Assembly: GCA_012840465.1 (NCBI GenBank)
Contig: DULJ01000086.1
Coordinates: 1 to 64,000, forward strand
Length of the DNA: 64,000 nt
Origin: Caryophanales bacterium
GTDB taxonomy: Bacteria > Bacillota > Bacilli > Bacillales > Bacillaceae_J
Direction: 5' to 3'
Of this stretch, positions 1-11,178 are shown piece after piece (within the stretch, counting starts at the first letter, position 1; each line of letters starts with the position of its first letter). Under the pieces are notes generated by a model. It made no database searches and was not told the origin of the DNA. It was given only the letters and a program-made list of their open reading frames with translations. The translations under genes were made by a program, and so were the position numbers.

Positions 1-149
1 AACCACATGAGAAAATTGTAAGTGTTTTTATTCTTGAAAGTAACCTGAGGTATGGTAGGCCAGGTATGTATACGGAAGAGGACGAAGTAAAGGTATCGAT
101 TTTTGATGATTTGGTAATTGATTTAAGTAAAGTGTTTTCATTTGAATGA
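1..149 (+). CDS. C-terminal fragment of a Uma2-like (DUF820) protein, 5' end outside the window
   Basis: An open frame enters from the left edge (codons in phase from position 3) and ends in TGA at 147-149, giving about 48 residues. The tail reads roughly ..YGRPGMYTEEDEVKVSIF then DDLVIDLSKVFSFE. A basic Tyr-Gly-Arg-Pro patch followed by 'E.D.VKVSIF.DL.IDL..VF' is the usual end of Uma2 family proteins, which have a restriction-endonuclease-like fold and no settled function. The catalytic half is not in the window, so activity cannot be judged. The gene converges on rqcH and shares a bidirectional terminator with it. The family call rests on remembered tail similarity only. Confidence 0.5.
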   Translation, partial: PHEKIVSVFILESNLRYGRPGMYTEEDEVKVSIFDDLVIDLSKVFSFE

Positions 150-165
150 TAAGAATATAGGATCT

Positions 166-209
166 AAAAAGCCTGTTTAACGAATTAAACCGTTACAACA
201 GGCTTTTTC
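166..209. terminator. Bidirectional rho-independent terminator between convergent genes
   Basis: AAAAAGCCTGTT pairs with AACAGGCTTTTT across a loop of about 20 nt. The A-tract on one side and T-tract on the other allow it to end both the left-edge + strand gene and rqcH on the - strand. Confidence 0.85.
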
Positions 210-211
210 AT

Positions 212-1924
212 TCATTTCTTCCTCAACCTCAAAATCAATTCTTCATCCGGTGTCACATACAAAGTCGTCTGATTTTCGTAAATGACAAAACCAGGCTTTG
301 AACCGTTTGGCTTTTTGACATGGCGTATTTTTGTGTAATCAACCGGAACGGAACTTGAATTTTTCGCTTTGCTGAAAAAAGCAGCGATCGTTGCTGCTTC
401 CTGCAATGTTCGCTCGGATGGGTCTTCATTCCGAATGACCACATGTGACCCTGGAATATCTTTTGTATGAAGCCAAATGTCATCTCTTCTGGCAAGCTTA
501 TTCGTTAAATACTCATTTTGCTTATTATTTTTGCCGACGATGATCTCATCACCGAAAGAGGAAGTATAGTAATCTAATGTAGGCTTCTGGTTTTTAGACT
601 TCATTTTTTTCGTGTTTTTTCGTGCCTTTATGTAGCCTTCTTCAGCCAGTTCCTCACGCATTTCTTCGATATCTTTAGGTGAAGCCGATTCAATTTGCTG
701 TAGTAAGGCTTCAAAGTATTCTATTTCAATTTCAGTCAGGTTGATTTGCTCTTTAACTACATCTACAGAATTTTTTAGCTTTTGGTATTTTAAAAACAAG
801 CTTTGCGCATTTTCAGAAGGTGTTTTTAATGGGTCAAGGGGAATTGTCACCGTTGCTCCATTTTCGTCGTAGTAGTTTACAACTTCCATTTCTTTCATAC
901 CTTTTTTGGCGGCATACATATTAGCTGTTAACAGTTCACCGAATAGCTGATAGCGATCTGCTTTTTCGGCATCAGAAAGTGATTGTTCGAGCTTTTTTAT
1001 TTTCTTTTTGTTTTTATTTAATTCATTTTTAATAAATCGATCGAGATCATTTGCTTGTTGCTTGACACGGTCCCGTTCCGCTTTTCCAAAATAATAGCGA
1101 TCAAGGAGCTCATTTACCGTTTCAAAATATTTGGCCTCTCCTTTTAAGTGGGTCAGGTTACAAATATAAAAATATTCTTTATTTCCGGCATAAATCAGTT
1201 GTGGTTGATAGCTTTTATCTTTAATCGGATTCATTATCGAAAAGAACGCTTCTGGAATTGTAGCTTGATTTACAAGCCCAGCTCGATGAATAACCTCATT
1301 TGCAAATAATGGAGAGATGCCGGATAGATGTGCAACTAATTGGTTCGCGATCTTCCCTTGATTAAAGTCTAATTTCTTTAATAATGTTTCTTCATTCATT
1401 GTTAGCGGATCCGCTTTATTTTGCTCCGGCGGCGCAATATATTCATGGCCAGGTAATATCGTACGATGACGATTTACAGCCGGAGAGACATGCTTAATGC
1501 TATCCAAAATGACATTTTTATCTTGGTCCACTAATAGAATATTGCTATGACGTCCCATGATTTCGACAATCAAGATTTTGATTGATTCATCGCCAATTTC
1601 ATTTTTTGTGCGCACATAAAATTTAATAATACGCTCGAGCCCATCTTGTTCAACTTTTTCGATGAAACTCCCTTCTAAATGTTTACGGAGCAGCATACAA
1701 AACATCGGTGGCTCTTTTGGATTTTCATATGTTTCTTTTGTAATATGTATTCTTGCATAGCTTGGGTTGGCTGAAATGAGCAATTGTTGATTTTCCCCAT
1801 TCGCTCGTATCGTAAAGATTAAATCATATTTATAGGGTTGATAAATTCTTGAGATTCGTCCGTGTCCGAGACGTTCTGTTAATTCTTCGGTAATTGCCTT
1901 TGTTACAATACCATCAAATGTCAT
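212..1924 (-). CDS. rqcH: Ribosome-associated quality control protein RqcH (NFACT family; YloA/FbpA)
   Basis: RqcH binds stalled 50S-peptidyl-tRNA complexes and recruits tRNA-Ala to add C-terminal alanine tails that mark the nascent chain for degradation. The protein (570 aa) has an N-terminal NFACT-N domain (starts [11 protein letters not shown], contains VEIMGRHSN), a central helical/coiled-coil part (about 270-430, rich in Lys/Glu), and a C-terminal NFACT-R RNA-binding domain with [18 protein letters not shown]. The ATG at 1922-1924 is chosen over the in-frame GTG at 1931-1933 because AGAGGTG covers that GTG and is well placed for the ATG. With this start an acidic-Arg pair (Glu97-Arg98) falls where the B. 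subtilis tRNA-binding Asp97/Arg98 is reported. In B. subtilis yloB follows upstream; here yicC does. Confidence 0.93.
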   Translation of the reverse strand: MTFDGIVTKAITEELTERLGHGRISRIYQPYKYDLIFTIRANGENQQLLISANPSYARIHITKETYENPKEPPMFCMLLRKHLEGSFIEKVEQDGLERIIKFYVRTKNEIGDESIKILIVEIMGRHSNILLVDQDKNVILDSIKHVSPAVNRHRTILPGHEYIAPPEQNKADPLTMNEETLLKKLDFNQGKIANQLVAHLSGISPLFANEVIHRAGLVNQATIPEAFFSIMNPIKDKSYQPQLIYAGNKEYFYICNLTHLKGEAKYFETVNELLDRYYFGKAERDRVKQQANDLDRFIKNELNKNKKKIKKLEQSLSDAEKADRYQLFGELLTANMYAAKKGMKEMEVVNYYDENGATVTIPLDPLKTPSENAQSLFLKYQKLKNSVDVVKEQINLTEIEIEYFEALLQQIESASPKDIEEMREELAEEGYIKARKNTKKMKSKNQKPTLDYYTSSFGDEIIVGKNNKQNEYLTNKLARRDDIWLHTKDIPGSHVVIRNEDPSERTLQEAATIAAFFSKAKNSSSVPVDYTKIRHVKKPNGSKPGFVIYENQTTLYVTPDEELILRLRKK

Positions 1925-2030
1925 CTGTTTCACCTCTTTAAATGTACAAATAGTATAGCATGTTTTTCATTTATTTTTTAACGGGCTTCCTTTATAATTT
2001 AGTTTTGAGTTAATTTTGTTGATTATTTAC

Positions 2031-2059
2031 TTGTTGTACCACCGTAATTTATATAGAAT
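2031..2059 (+). promoter_or_regulatory. Candidate sigma-A promoter for yicC operon
   Basis: TTGTTG at 2031-2036, 17-nt spacer, TAGAAT at 2054-2059, about 20 nt before the yicC start. It lies in the divergent rqcH/yicC gap and would open the long yicC-remA-gmk-rpoZ transcript. The -35 is only partly consensus. Confidence 0.4.
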
Positions 2060-2080
2060 AAGATAGTGGATGTGATAAAT

Positions 2081-2962
2081 ATGATCGTAAGTATGACAGG
2101 ATTCGGACGGAGCAAAAAAGAACTCGACAGTTTTAAGGTGATTGTTGAAATGAAGTCGGTCAATCACCGTTTTTGTGAAATTTCAGTGCGGATGCCAAGA
2201 CAATTTTTATTATTTGAAGAAAAAATAAAAAAAACAGTCAATCAATACATACAAAGAGGCCGTGTCGATGTTTTCGTTACGGTTGAAGGTGAAGGATACA
2301 TCAGCCGGTCGTTACAGGTTGATTGGGATTTAATTTCGCAATATGAAAAAGCATTCGTAAAAATAAAAGATATGTATAAGCTTGAAGGAGCATTTACAAT
2401 CGATTCGCTTCTACATCTTCCAGAGGTTTTTACGATAAATGAAGATGAAGATGGCATCGAAGAATGGGAAGACGTTATATTAGAAGTTACAAAAGCGGCT
2501 GCGATTGAACTTCATAACATGAGAAAAATTGAAGGTATGGCATTAAAAAATGACATAGCAGAACGTCTAGATATTATTAATGAAATTGTTCGAAATTTAA
2601 AACCGTATTCTGTTCAGGTAGTCGAAAAATATAGAGTCCGACTTGAAAAGAAAATGAATGATTTTCTCGATGGAAAGTATGAATTAGATGAAGGACGAAT
2701 CTTAACAGAAGTTGCCCTCTTTGCCGATAAGGCCGATATTAATGAAGAACTTACTAGACTTGACAGTCATGTCAGCCAATTTTTCAAGATCATAGATACT
2801 GAGGGTGGCGTTGGTAGAAAGCTTGATTTTCTTGTACAGGAAATGAATCGGGAAATGAATACGATTGGCTCAAAGGCAAACGATGTTGTCATCAGCCAGA
2901 AAGTGGTAGAAATGAAAAGTGAGCTCGAAAAAATAAAGGAACAAGTTCAAAATATTGAATAG
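2081..2962 (+). CDS. yicC: YicC/YloC-family endoribonuclease
   Basis: 293-residue member of the YicC/YloC family (N-terminal YicC_N and C-terminal DUF1732 domains). The family is linked to RNA turnover as an endoribonuclease in E. coli. The diagnostic start MIVSMTGFGRSKKE and the body motif VEMKSVNHRF are present. The C-terminal region contains GGVGRKLDFLVQEMNREMNT, the conserved 'KLDFL.QE.NRE.NT' block. The ATG at 2081 is preferred to an in-frame GTG at 2066 because it matches the family N-terminus. It is the first gene of the group leading to remA and gmk, the same order as B. subtilis yloC-ylzA-gmk. Confidence 0.92.
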   Translation: MIVSMTGFGRSKKELDSFKVIVEMKSVNHRFCEISVRMPRQFLLFEEKIKKTVNQYIQRGRVDVFVTVEGEGYISRSLQVDWDLISQYEKAFVKIKDMYKLEGAFTIDSLLHLPEVFTINEDEDGIEEWEDVILEVTKAAAIELHNMRKIEGMALKNDIAERLDIINEIVRNLKPYSVQVVEKYRVRLEKKMNDFLDGKYELDEGRILTEVALFADKADINEELTRLDSHVSQFFKIIDTEGGVGRKLDFLVQEMNREMNTIGSKANDVVISQKVVEMKSELEKIKEQVQNIE

Positions 2963-3018
2963 ATTATATTTTTTTGCTTACTCGGTAAAAATAGTGTAAC
3001 GTACAATGGGGGAACTTT

Positions 3019-3282
3019 ATGAGTATTAAGCTAATAAATATAGGGTTTGGAAATATCGTCTCAGCCAATCGAATCATTTCTATTGTTAGTCCGGAATCAG
3101 CACCAATTAAACGAATTATTCAGGAAGCACGGGATAAGGGAATCTTAATTGATGCGACATACGGGAGACGTACAAGAGCCGTGATCATTACAGATAGTGA
3201 TCATGTTATCCTTTCAGCAATACAGCCGGAAACAGTCGCACAACGCTTAAGTAATAAAGAAGATCTAAGTGATGAAGGGTAG
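3019..3282 (+). CDS. remA: Extracellular matrix regulatory protein RemA (DUF370)
   Basis: 87-residue DUF370 protein. In B. subtilis RemA is a ring-forming DNA-binding activator of biofilm matrix and osmoprotection genes. [20 protein letters not shown] and the block [17 protein letters not shown] are characteristic. It sits between yicC and gmk, 9 nt before gmk, as in B. subtilis ylzA. A GGGGGA ribosome binding site precedes the ATG. Confidence 0.93.
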   Translation: MSIKLINIGFGNIVSANRIISIVSPESAPIKRIIQEARDKGILIDATYGRRTRAVIITDSDHVILSAIQPETVAQRLSNKEDLSDEG

Positions 3283-3291
3283 GATTTTTAA

Positions 3292-3906
<615 letters not shown>

Positions 3907-3910
3907 AATA

Positions 3911-4123
3911 ATGTTATACCCATCAATCGATGCATTAAAAAGAAATATCGATTCCAAATATACGCTAGTGGCGGTTGCTTCCAAGCGTGCACGTGAAATG
4001 CAGGAAAATAATGATTGCATGTTAAGTAAAACAGTTGCTAAAAAGCCGGTTGGAAAAGCTCTTGAAGAAATAGCCCAAGGCTTATTGAAGGTGAAGTATG
4101 ATGATGACAAAGACAACCTATAA
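3911..4123 (+). CDS. rpoZ: DNA-directed RNA polymerase omega subunit
   Basis: Small accessory subunit that helps assemble RNA polymerase. The 70-residue protein starts [20 protein letters not shown] and has [11 protein letters not shown] and the conserved [15 protein letters not shown]. The ATG at 3911 is used, not the in-frame TTG at 3899, because it matches the family N-terminus. GGAGG lies 13 nt upstream, a rather long spacing. The end of the gene is built into a terminator hairpin whose loop holds the TAA. Confidence 0.94.
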   Translation: MLYPSIDALKRNIDSKYTLVAVASKRAREMQENNDCMLSKTVAKKPVGKALEEIAQGLLKVKYDDDKDNL

Positions 4124-4143
4124 TTGTAGGTTGTTATTTTTTT
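4113..4143 (+). terminator. Terminator/attenuator overlapping the end of rpoZ
   Basis: ACAACCTA (4113-4120) pairs with TAGGTTGT (4127-4134), followed by TATTTTTTT. The stem begins inside the last codons of rpoZ and the TAA stop is in the loop. Since coaBC follows only 19 nt later with no obvious promoter, it may act as a partial terminator. Confidence 0.7.
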
Positions 4144-4161
4144 AACAAAGGGGGATCATTT

Positions 4162-5355
4162 ATGAACGGAAAAAAGATTTTATTATGTGTTTCTGGAGGA
4201 ATCGCTGCCTATAAAGCTGCCGCTTTAACAAGCAAGTTAACTCAGGCTGGTGCTATCGTCAAAGTGATCATGACTGAATCCGCTATTCAATTTATACAGC
4301 CCCTGACGTTTCAGGCATTATCACGGAATGACGTTTTTTTTGATACATTTGACGAGAAGGATTCTAGTAAAATTGCCCATATTGATTTAGCTGATTGGGC
4401 TGATCTTGTTTTGGTTGCTCCGGCAACTGCTAATATAATTGGAAAAATAGCAAACGGTATTGCTGATGATATGGTAACAACGACTTTGCTCGCTACAACT
4501 GCACCGGTTTGGATTGCCCCTGCGATGAACGTACATATGTATGATCATCCTGCCGTAAGGCAAAATATTAGAACGCTATACGGCTTTGGCTATAAGTTCA
4601 TCGAGCCTACGGAAGGACAGTTGGCTTGCGGATATGTCGGCAAAGGGCGATTAGAGGAACCTGAAAGAATTGTTGCTTTGGTAAACAACCACTTTAGTGA
4701 AAACTTTAGTAGTTTAAAAGGGAAGAAAATCCTTGTAACGGCAGGACCAACGAAGGAAGTCATTGATCCGGTTCGTTTTTTAACAAATCGTTCTTCTGGA
4801 AAAATGGGCTATTGCGTCGCTGAAGCCGCAAGTAGTTTCGGAGCAAATGTAACGTTAGTTTCGGGGCCGACCTCACTCACCCCACCGGCCAATGTGAATT
4901 TTGTCCAAATTGAATCTGCGCAGGAAATGTATGAACAGGTTATGAACTATTATCATGATACTGATATTGTCATTAAGGCAGCGGCTGTCGCTGATTATCG
5001 CCCCGCAACAAGGTATGAACAGAAAATGAAGAAAAAAGAGGGCGATTTAGTCATTCAATTAGAGCGGACGATTGACATTTTGAAAAGATTAGGTGAACTA
5101 AAGGAAAAGCAAATATTAGTAGGATTTGCGGCAGAAACGGAAAATGTACAAGCCTATGCAGAAAAAAAATTAAAATCAAAGAATCTTGATATGATCGTTG
5201 CTAATAACGTGACGCAAGAAGGGGCAGGTTTTGGTGTTGATACCAATATTTTAACTATCTACACGAAACAAGGTGAAAAGCTAGAACTTCCTTTACTTTC
5301 AAAACAAGAAGCAGCAAAGGAAATTCTAAAGAAAGCCGCAACATTTCTAAAATAA
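4162..5355 (+). CDS. coaBC: Bifunctional phosphopantothenoylcysteine decarboxylase / phosphopantothenate-cysteine ligase
   Basis: Carries out two successive steps of coenzyme A synthesis. The N-terminal CoaC flavoprotein half starts with ILLCVSGGIAAYKAA and has the substrate motif PAMN (120-123) and the clamp ACGYVGKGR with Cys156. The C-terminal CoaB half starts about residue 190 with the nucleotide-binding block VTAGPTKEVIDPVRFLTNRS and SSGKMG, then AAVADYRP. The length of 397 aa is normal for the fused enzyme. GGGGGA precedes the ATG. It is 12 nt before priA, as in B. subtilis. Confidence 0.95.
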   Translation: MNGKKILLCVSGGIAAYKAAALTSKLTQAGAIVKVIMTESAIQFIQPLTFQALSRNDVFFDTFDEKDSSKIAHIDLADWADLVLVAPATANIIGKIANGIADDMVTTTLLATTAPVWIAPAMNVHMYDHPAVRQNIRTLYGFGYKFIEPTEGQLACGYVGKGRLEEPERIVALVNNHFSENFSSLKGKKILVTAGPTKEVIDPVRFLTNRSSGKMGYCVAEAASSFGANVTLVSGPTSLTPPANVNFVQIESAQEMYEQVMNYYHDTDIVIKAAAVADYRPATRYEQKMKKKEGDLVIQLERTIDILKRLGELKEKQILVGFAAETENVQAYAEKKLKSKNLDMIVANNVTQEGAGFGVDTNILTIYTKQGEKLELPLLSKQEAAKEILKKAATFLK

Positions 5356-5367
5356 AGGAAGTTTGTT

Positions 5368-7743
5368 ATGAAAATTGCCAAGGTTATCGTTGATGTACCA
5401 GCTAATCAAACAGATCGATACTTTGATTATTTAGTACCAGAAGAATGGGTCGAAGAGGACTTTTTACAACCCGGTATGAGGGTCGTTGTTCCATTCGGTC
5501 CGCGGAAAATCCAAGGATTTATTGTGGAGATTTCCGAACATACCGATGTTAAGAAGCTGAAACGCTTAGACACTGTTCTTGATATCACACCGGTCTTAAC
5601 GCCTGAATTGTTAGAGTTAGGTATTTGGCTACGTGAAACAATCTTATGCTTTTTAATAACGGCTTACCAGGCCATGCTTCCCGCTGCAATGAAGGTTAAG
5701 TATGAAAAAGAGCTCCATATCAAAAATAGTCAAGAAATCATTCTGTGGAAGGAGATTGAAAACGATAAAAAACTCCTTCCGTCCATCCAAAAAGAAATAA
5801 AAAACGGGAATATTGAAGTAATATATCGTGTCAAAGACCGGGCAAAGAAAAAAAGAGTGAAAACCATACAACCTGCTATCACAAAAGAAGAACTAGTCGG
5901 GGTTTATAATTCTATGGCAAATAGCGCACTGAAGCAAAAAGAGGTTTTAAAGCACTTTATTGAACAGCCGCATAAGATAGAAATGCAAGTTCTACTAGAG
6001 GAGCTTAGTATGACGTCATCACCGGTTTCTACATTAGTTAAAAAGGGGATTTTACTAGAACACTATGATGAGGTTTACAGAGATCCATACGAACATCGTA
6101 CCTTCAAAAGGACCGAACCTTTACCGTTAACAGAGGAACAGCGCGATGCGATTTCACCGATTTTAGATTCTATTGACAACAAGCTTCATGCTGTTTTTCT
6201 ATTATATGGAGTAACAGGGAGCGGGAAAACCGAGATTTACCTACAAGCGATCGATAAAGTATTAAAGCAAGGAAAAGAAGCGATTATGCTTGTACCTGAA
6301 ATATCGTTAACACCAATGATGGTTGATAGATTTAAAGGCAGATTCGGTGATGAAGTGGCTGTCATGCACAGTGGTCTATCTACCGGCGAAAAGTACGACG
6401 AATGGAGAAAGGTTCAACGAAAAGAGGTTCGTGTTGTTGTTGGAGCACGTTCCGCTATTTTTGCGCCCTTCGAAAATCTTGGAATCATTATTATTGATGA
6501 AGAACATGAAACGAGTTACAAGCAGGAGGAGAATCCACGCTACCATGCGAGAGACGTGGCGATTAAGCGAGGCGCAAATCATAATTGCCCGGTAATCCTC
6601 GGTAGTGCCACCCCTTCTTTGGAATCCTTTGCCCGGGCACAGAAAAAGGTGTACCAATTACTTACATTAAAAGGACGGATTAATGCTCGTTCTTTGCCAT
6701 CAGTTGAAATTGTTGATATGAGAGAGGAGCTTCGCCATGGCAATCGCTCCATGTTTTCCGAGATTTTATTAGAAAAAGTGAAAGATCGTCTTGAAAAGGG
6801 GGAGCAATCCGTTCTATTTTTAAATCGAAGAGGTTTTTCAACGTTTGTTATGTGTCGTAATTGCGGTTATGTATTAAATTGCCCACATTGTGATATTTCT
6901 CTCACGTACCATAAACGCGATTACAAATTGAAATGCCACTATTGTTCATATGAGGAAGCCTTGCCATCTACATGTCCGGAATGCAATAGTGAACATATTC
7001 GTTTTTTTGGAACGGGAACGCAAAAGGTCGAGGAAGAATTGGCGAAAATTTTGCCCGAAGCAAGAGTCATTCGGATGGATGTCGATACGACAAGCAGGAA
7101 AGGGGCCCATGAAAAATTATTATATGCTTTTGGACAAAAACAGGCCGACATTTTACTTGGTACACAAATGATTGCCAAAGGTCTAGATTTCCCGGATGTA
7201 ACCTTTGTAGGGGTATTAACAGCCGATACAATGCTGCATATCCCGGATTTCCGCTCAAGTGAAAAAACGTTTCAATTGCTTACTCAGGTCAGCGGGCGCG
7301 CTGGTCGTCACCATTTACCTGGTGAGGTTGTCATTCAAACCTACAGTCCGGAGCATTTCAGCATTGAGCTTGCAGCGGTTCCTGATTATGAGACCTATTA
7401 TTGTCGCGAGATGCTTTTGCGAAAGAATTTTCATTACCCGCCTTTTTACTATTTGGCGTTAATTACGGTATCCCACCCAGAATTGTTAAAGGTAGTCGAT
7501 GTAACGGAAAAAATTTCAAAATTTATTACAGCCAAGCTTTCAAATAAAGCGATTGTCCTCGGCCCGGTAGCCTCACCAATACCAAGGATTAAGGATAGAT
7601 ATCGATATCAATGCATGATAAAATACAAGGATGAACCAAACCTTTGGAAAAGTTTGCAGACGCTTCTGTATCATTATCAGCAGGAAATAAGTCGAAGTGA
7701 ATTGCAAATTTCAATTGATATGAATCCATACATGCTCATGTAG
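5368..7743 (+). CDS. priA: Primosomal protein N', replication restart helicase PriA
   Basis: Superfamily 2 helicase that reloads the replisome at stalled forks. The 791-residue protein has an N-terminal 3'BD domain ([19 protein letters not shown]), a winged helix, then helicase motifs: Walker A GVTGSGKT at 281-288, DEEH at 377-380, and [10 protein letters not shown] zinc-binding insert begins at Cys496 ([13 protein letters not shown] ... CHYC ... CPEC). Motifs V/VI appear as [14 protein letters not shown] and QVSGRAGR. In B. subtilis priA is followed by def and fmt; here fmt follows directly. Confidence 0.96.
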   Translation: MKIAKVIVDVPANQTDRYFDYLVPEEWVEEDFLQPGMRVVVPFGPRKIQGFIVEISEHTDVKKLKRLDTVLDITPVLTPELLELGIWLRETILCFLITAYQAMLPAAMKVKYEKELHIKNSQEIILWKEIENDKKLLPSIQKEIKNGNIEVIYRVKDRAKKKRVKTIQPAITKEELVGVYNSMANSALKQKEVLKHFIEQPHKIEMQVLLEELSMTSSPVSTLVKKGILLEHYDEVYRDPYEHRTFKRTEPLPLTEEQRDAISPILDSIDNKLHAVFLLYGVTGSGKTEIYLQAIDKVLKQGKEAIMLVPEISLTPMMVDRFKGRFGDEVAVMHSGLSTGEKYDEWRKVQRKEVRVVVGARSAIFAPFENLGIIIIDEEHETSYKQEENPRYHARDVAIKRGANHNCPVILGSATPSLESFARAQKKVYQLLTLKGRINARSLPSVEIVDMREELRHGNRSMFSEILLEKVKDRLEKGEQSVLFLNRRGFSTFVMCRNCGYVLNCPHCDISLTYHKRDYKLKCHYCSYEEALPSTCPECNSEHIRFFGTGTQKVEEELAKILPEARVIRMDVDTTSRKGAHEKLLYAFGQKQADILLGTQMIAKGLDFPDVTFVGVLTADTMLHIPDFRSSEKTFQLLTQVSGRAGRHHLPGEVVIQTYSPEHFSIELAAVPDYETYYCREMLLRKNFHYPPFYYLALITVSHPELLKVVDVTEKISKFITAKLSNKAIVLGPVASPIPRIKDRYRYQCMIKYKDEPNLWKSLQTLLYHYQQEISRSELQISIDMNPYMLM

Positions 7744-7822
7744 TTTCATTTCAGTAGAAACTAAGGTATGTACTATAATTGAAAAGCTAATAATGTTGAT
7801 AGTTAAGGAAAGGTGTAGATAT

Positions 7823-8773
7823 ATGACACGTGTAGTTTTTATGGGAACCCCAGATTTTTCAGTTCCAATATTAAGGCAAATTATTGAAGATGGCTATGAA
7901 GTGGTCGGGGTCGTAACGCAGCCGGATCGGCCTAAAGGGCGAAAGAAGGAAATTACGCCTCCCCCTGTAAAGGTTGAAGCTTTAAAGCATTCAATTCCTG
8001 TCATCCAACCGAACAAAATTCGTGATCCGGAGGAATTGAAAGAAGTGTTGGCTCTAAATCCTGATTTAGTAGTGACAGCTGCATTTGGACAGATCCTTCC
8101 GAAAGAGCTATTAGATACTCCAAAATTCGGCTGTATCAATGTCCATGCTTCTTTGCTTCCTGAATTAAGAGGTGGTGCTCCTATTCATTATGCGATCCTC
8201 CAAGGAAAAAAGAAAACAGGAATCACCATCATGTATATGGCGGAAAAACTGGATGCCGGTAATATTTTAACCCAAGTCGAGGTTGAGATTGGTGAACGGG
8301 ATCATGTGGGCTCCATGCATGATAAACTTAGTGAAGTCGGTGCGAAACTCTTATCAGAAACGATACCATTATTATTAGACGGAAAATTAACTCCTATTAA
8401 ACAGAATGATAATGAGGCGAGTTTTGCTGCGAACATTAAACGTGACCAAGAGAAAATTGATTGGAGCCATACCGGGGAAGAAATCTATAATCAAATTCGC
8501 GGCCTCCATCCTTGGCCTGTGGCATACACACATTTAAAAGGACAAGTCGTGAAAGTTTGGTGGGGGGAAAAAGTGGCTGGCACCTCCAAAAATCCGGGAG
8601 AAATTATTCGACTTGAGGAGGACGGGATCGTAGTTAGCACTGGAAATAACACAGCTATTAAAATTACTGAATTACAACCTTCAGGTAAAAAAAGAATGTC
8701 AGCCCGTGACTATTTAAGAGGCGCTGGGGAGACGATTTCAACAGGTGAGATATTAGGAGATTTTAATGAGTAA
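7823..8773 (+). CDS. fmt: Methionyl-tRNA formyltransferase
   Basis: Formylates initiator Met-tRNA using 10-formyl-tetrahydrofolate. The 316-residue protein starts [17 protein letters not shown]; the catalytic Asn-His region is in [20 protein letters not shown], and the C-terminal OB-like domain follows. ATG 7823 is preferred to an upstream in-frame ATG at 7793 because AAAGGTG is about 8 nt before it and the family starts here. It overlaps rsmB by 8 nt. Peptide deformylase (def), its usual neighbour and functional partner, is absent from the 79-nt gap upstream. Confidence 0.95.
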   Translation: MTRVVFMGTPDFSVPILRQIIEDGYEVVGVVTQPDRPKGRKKEITPPPVKVEALKHSIPVIQPNKIRDPEELKEVLALNPDLVVTAAFGQILPKELLDTPKFGCINVHASLLPELRGGAPIHYAILQGKKKTGITIMYMAEKLDAGNILTQVEVEIGERDHVGSMHDKLSEVGAKLLSETIPLLLDGKLTPIKQNDNEASFAANIKRDQEKIDWSHTGEEIYNQIRGLHPWPVAYTHLKGQVVKVWWGEKVAGTSKNPGEIIRLEEDGIVVSTGNNTAIKITELQPSGKKRMSARDYLRGAGETISTGEILGDFNE

Positions 8774-10106
8774 TAATGTTCGAGAAGTTGCTTTAGATAC
8801 ATTACTTCATATTGAAAAAAACCAAGCCTATAGTAACTTATTATTAAATCAAATGATAAAAAAAGAAAAGCTTGGTTCAAAAGATGTTGGGCTTTTAACA
8901 GAGATCGTTTATGGTACGGTCCAAAGAAAATTAGCATTGGACTATTATTTACAGCCTTTTTTGAAAAAACAAAAGAAACTAGAATTATGGGTTATGATTC
9001 TATTAAGATTATCCCTATACCAAATGGTATACTTAGATCGAATTCCTGAGCGTGCTGTAATCCATGAAGCAGTTGAAATAGCGAAAATGAGGGGACATCG
9101 TGGCATCTCGGGGATGGTAAATGGAGTGTTACGCTCCATCCAACGGGAAGGCTTGCCAGATTTTAACGAAATTAAAGATGATTTAGAACGATTGTCAATT
9201 GAGATGAGCTTTCCGTTATGGTTGTTGCAAAAATGGGCTGGGCAATATGGGATCGACGTAACAAAAGAAATTTGTAAAAGTACATTAGAGCCCCCAATGG
9301 TAAGTGCAAGGGTTAATTGCAATAAGGCGGCTGTTCCTGAGGTTCTCTCTTTATTGGAAGAAGAAAAGGTGACGGCTGAAAAAGGCAATTTATCGATAGA
9401 TGCAATTTTGATTTCAAATGGACATCTTGCAACAACTAAAATGTTCCAAGAAGGTTATGTGACGATCCAGGATGAAAGTTCGATGCTCGTCGCGAGAGCC
9501 CTTGGGCCCCAAAAAGGTGACAAGGTGTTGGACAGTTGTGCGGCACCAGGCGGTAAGACAACTCATATTGCGGAATTACTCGGCAATGATGGAAAAGTAA
9601 TATCTGTTGATTTACATCCTCATAAAGTAAAATTAATAGAGGAGCAAGTAAATCGCCTAAAGCTTACCAATGTTGAAACATTAGTTAGTGATAGCCGTCA
9701 TTTACAGGAACAGTTTAATAGTGAAGAATTTGACCGTATTTTAGTTGATGCTCCTTGCTCGGGTTTTGGAGTTATTCGGCGGAAGCCTGATATTAAATAC
9801 AGTAAAAAACTTGACGATATAGGACAATTGGCAACAATTCAGCTTAGTATTTTAAATAGTGTTGCACTATTATTAAAAAATGGTGGTACGCTTGTGTATA
9901 GCACATGCACAATTGATCAAGAGGAAAATGCAGCTGTTGCTGAAAAGTTTCTTGCAGAAAACAAGGAATTTATTGTTGACGGGACCCTCATTGATCGAAT
10001 GCCGGAACAATTGAAACCATATGTTCAAAATGGACAAGTTCAAATTCTTCCCCATTATTTTGGAACAGACGGATTTTTTATTGCTAGTTTTAGGAAGCAG
10101 GTGTAA
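8766..10106 (+). CDS. rsmB: 16S rRNA (cytosine-967 C5)-methyltransferase RsmB
   Basis: SAM-dependent methyltransferase acting on 16S rRNA. The N-terminal NusB-like RNA-binding domain spans about 1-140 ([33 protein letters not shown]). The catalytic domain has the SAM motif [15 protein letters not shown], the [19 protein letters not shown] block with one catalytic Cys, and [11 protein letters not shown] with the other. Length 446 aa is normal. The start overlaps fmt, and rlmN begins 6 nt after the stop, so the methylases are tightly coupled. Confidence 0.95.
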   Translation: MSNNVREVALDTLLHIEKNQAYSNLLLNQMIKKEKLGSKDVGLLTEIVYGTVQRKLALDYYLQPFLKKQKKLELWVMILLRLSLYQMVYLDRIPERAVIHEAVEIAKMRGHRGISGMVNGVLRSIQREGLPDFNEIKDDLERLSIEMSFPLWLLQKWAGQYGIDVTKEICKSTLEPPMVSARVNCNKAAVPEVLSLLEEEKVTAEKGNLSIDAILISNGHLATTKMFQEGYVTIQDESSMLVARALGPQKGDKVLDSCAAPGGKTTHIAELLGNDGKVISVDLHPHKVKLIEEQVNRLKLTNVETLVSDSRHLQEQFNSEEFDRILVDAPCSGFGVIRRKPDIKYSKKLDDIGQLATIQLSILNSVALLLKNGGTLVYSTCTIDQEENAAVAEKFLAENKEFIVDGTLIDRMPEQLKPYVQNGQVQILPHYFGTDGFFIASFRKQV

Positions 10107-10112
10107 GCAACT

Positions 10113-11174
10113 ATGGAAGAAAACACAAAGAAACCTTCGATTTATTCGTTGCAATTGAGTGAATTAGAAAGTTGGTTAAAGGAACAAGGGGAGCCTAAAT
10201 TTAGAGCTGCCCAAATTTTTGATTGGCTATATCAGAAACGTGTCGGACATTTTGAGGAAATGTCGAATTTATCGAAAGGACTACGCGAAAAGTTAGCGAA
10301 TCATTTTGTTATTACAACATTAAAAACCCTTGTTCAACATACGTCACAGGATGGTACTCTAAAGTTTTTATTCGAACTGCATGATGGCTATTCGATTGAA
10401 ACAGTGTTAATGAGGCATGAATATGGAAATTCAGTTTGTGTCACCACACAGGTTGGCTGCCGGATTGGCTGTACATTTTGTGCATCAACGTTAGGTGGGT
10501 TAAAACGTGATCTTGAGCCTGGTGAAATTGTTGCCCAAGTATTAAAAGTGCAAAAGGCATTGGATGAAACTGATGAAAGAGTGAGTTCGATCGTTGTTAT
10601 GGGAATTGGTGAGCCATTTGATAATTATAATTCACTGCTAGCATTTTTAAGAATTGTCAATGATGATAAAGGGTTGAATATCGGGGCGCGTCATATTACT
10701 GTCTCAACAAGCGGGATCATACCGAGAATATATGACTTTGCTGATGAAGGATTGCAAATTAATTTTGCGATTTCGTTGCATGCACCAAACACTGAACTTC
10801 GCAGCCGCTTAATGCCGATTAACAAAGCTTATGACTTAGCGGACTTAATCAAAGCCGTTAAATATTATACGGAAAAAACCGGTCGGCGGATTACCTTTGA
10901 ATATGGTCTGTTTGGCGGCGTAAATGACCAAGTGGAGCATGCAGAGGAATTGGCACGGTTAATTAAAGGTCTGAAGTGTCATGTGAATTTAATTCCTGTG
11001 AATTATGTACCTGAACGGGATTATGTCAGAACCCCTAGAAACCAAATCTTTGAATTTGAGAAAACATTAAAGAAAAATGGTGTTAACGTGACGATCCGTA
11101 GGGAACAAGGACACGATATCGAAGCTGCTTGCGGTCAGTTGCGAGCAAAGGAGCGAAAAGAAGAGGTGAGGTGA
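10113..11174 (+). CDS. rlmN: Dual-specificity 23S rRNA/tRNA adenine-C2 methyltransferase RlmN
   Basis: Radical SAM enzyme that methylates A2503 of 23S rRNA and A37 of some tRNAs. The CX3CX2C iron-sulfur motif is at Cys116, Cys120 and Cys123 (CRIGCTFC). GIGEPFDNY is the usual GGxGEP-like region, and the C-terminal catalytic Cys lies in EAACGQL. The 353-residue length is typical. It is followed 4 nt later by prpC. Confidence 0.95.
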   Translation: MEENTKKPSIYSLQLSELESWLKEQGEPKFRAAQIFDWLYQKRVGHFEEMSNLSKGLREKLANHFVITTLKTLVQHTSQDGTLKFLFELHDGYSIETVLMRHEYGNSVCVTTQVGCRIGCTFCASTLGGLKRDLEPGEIVAQVLKVQKALDETDERVSSIVVMGIGEPFDNYNSLLAFLRIVNDDKGLNIGARHITVSTSGIIPRIYDFADEGLQINFAISLHAPNTELRSRLMPINKAYDLADLIKAVKYYTEKTGRRITFEYGLFGGVNDQVEHAEELARLIKGLKCHVNLIPVNYVPERDYVRTPRNQIFEFEKTLKKNGVNVTIRREQGHDIEAACGQLRAKERKEEVR

Positions 11175-11178
11175 AACT

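Noticed and set aside
6323-6595. Second + strand frame of 90 codons inside priA
   Set aside because: Shadow frame within the conserved helicase core; no ribosome binding site or family match.
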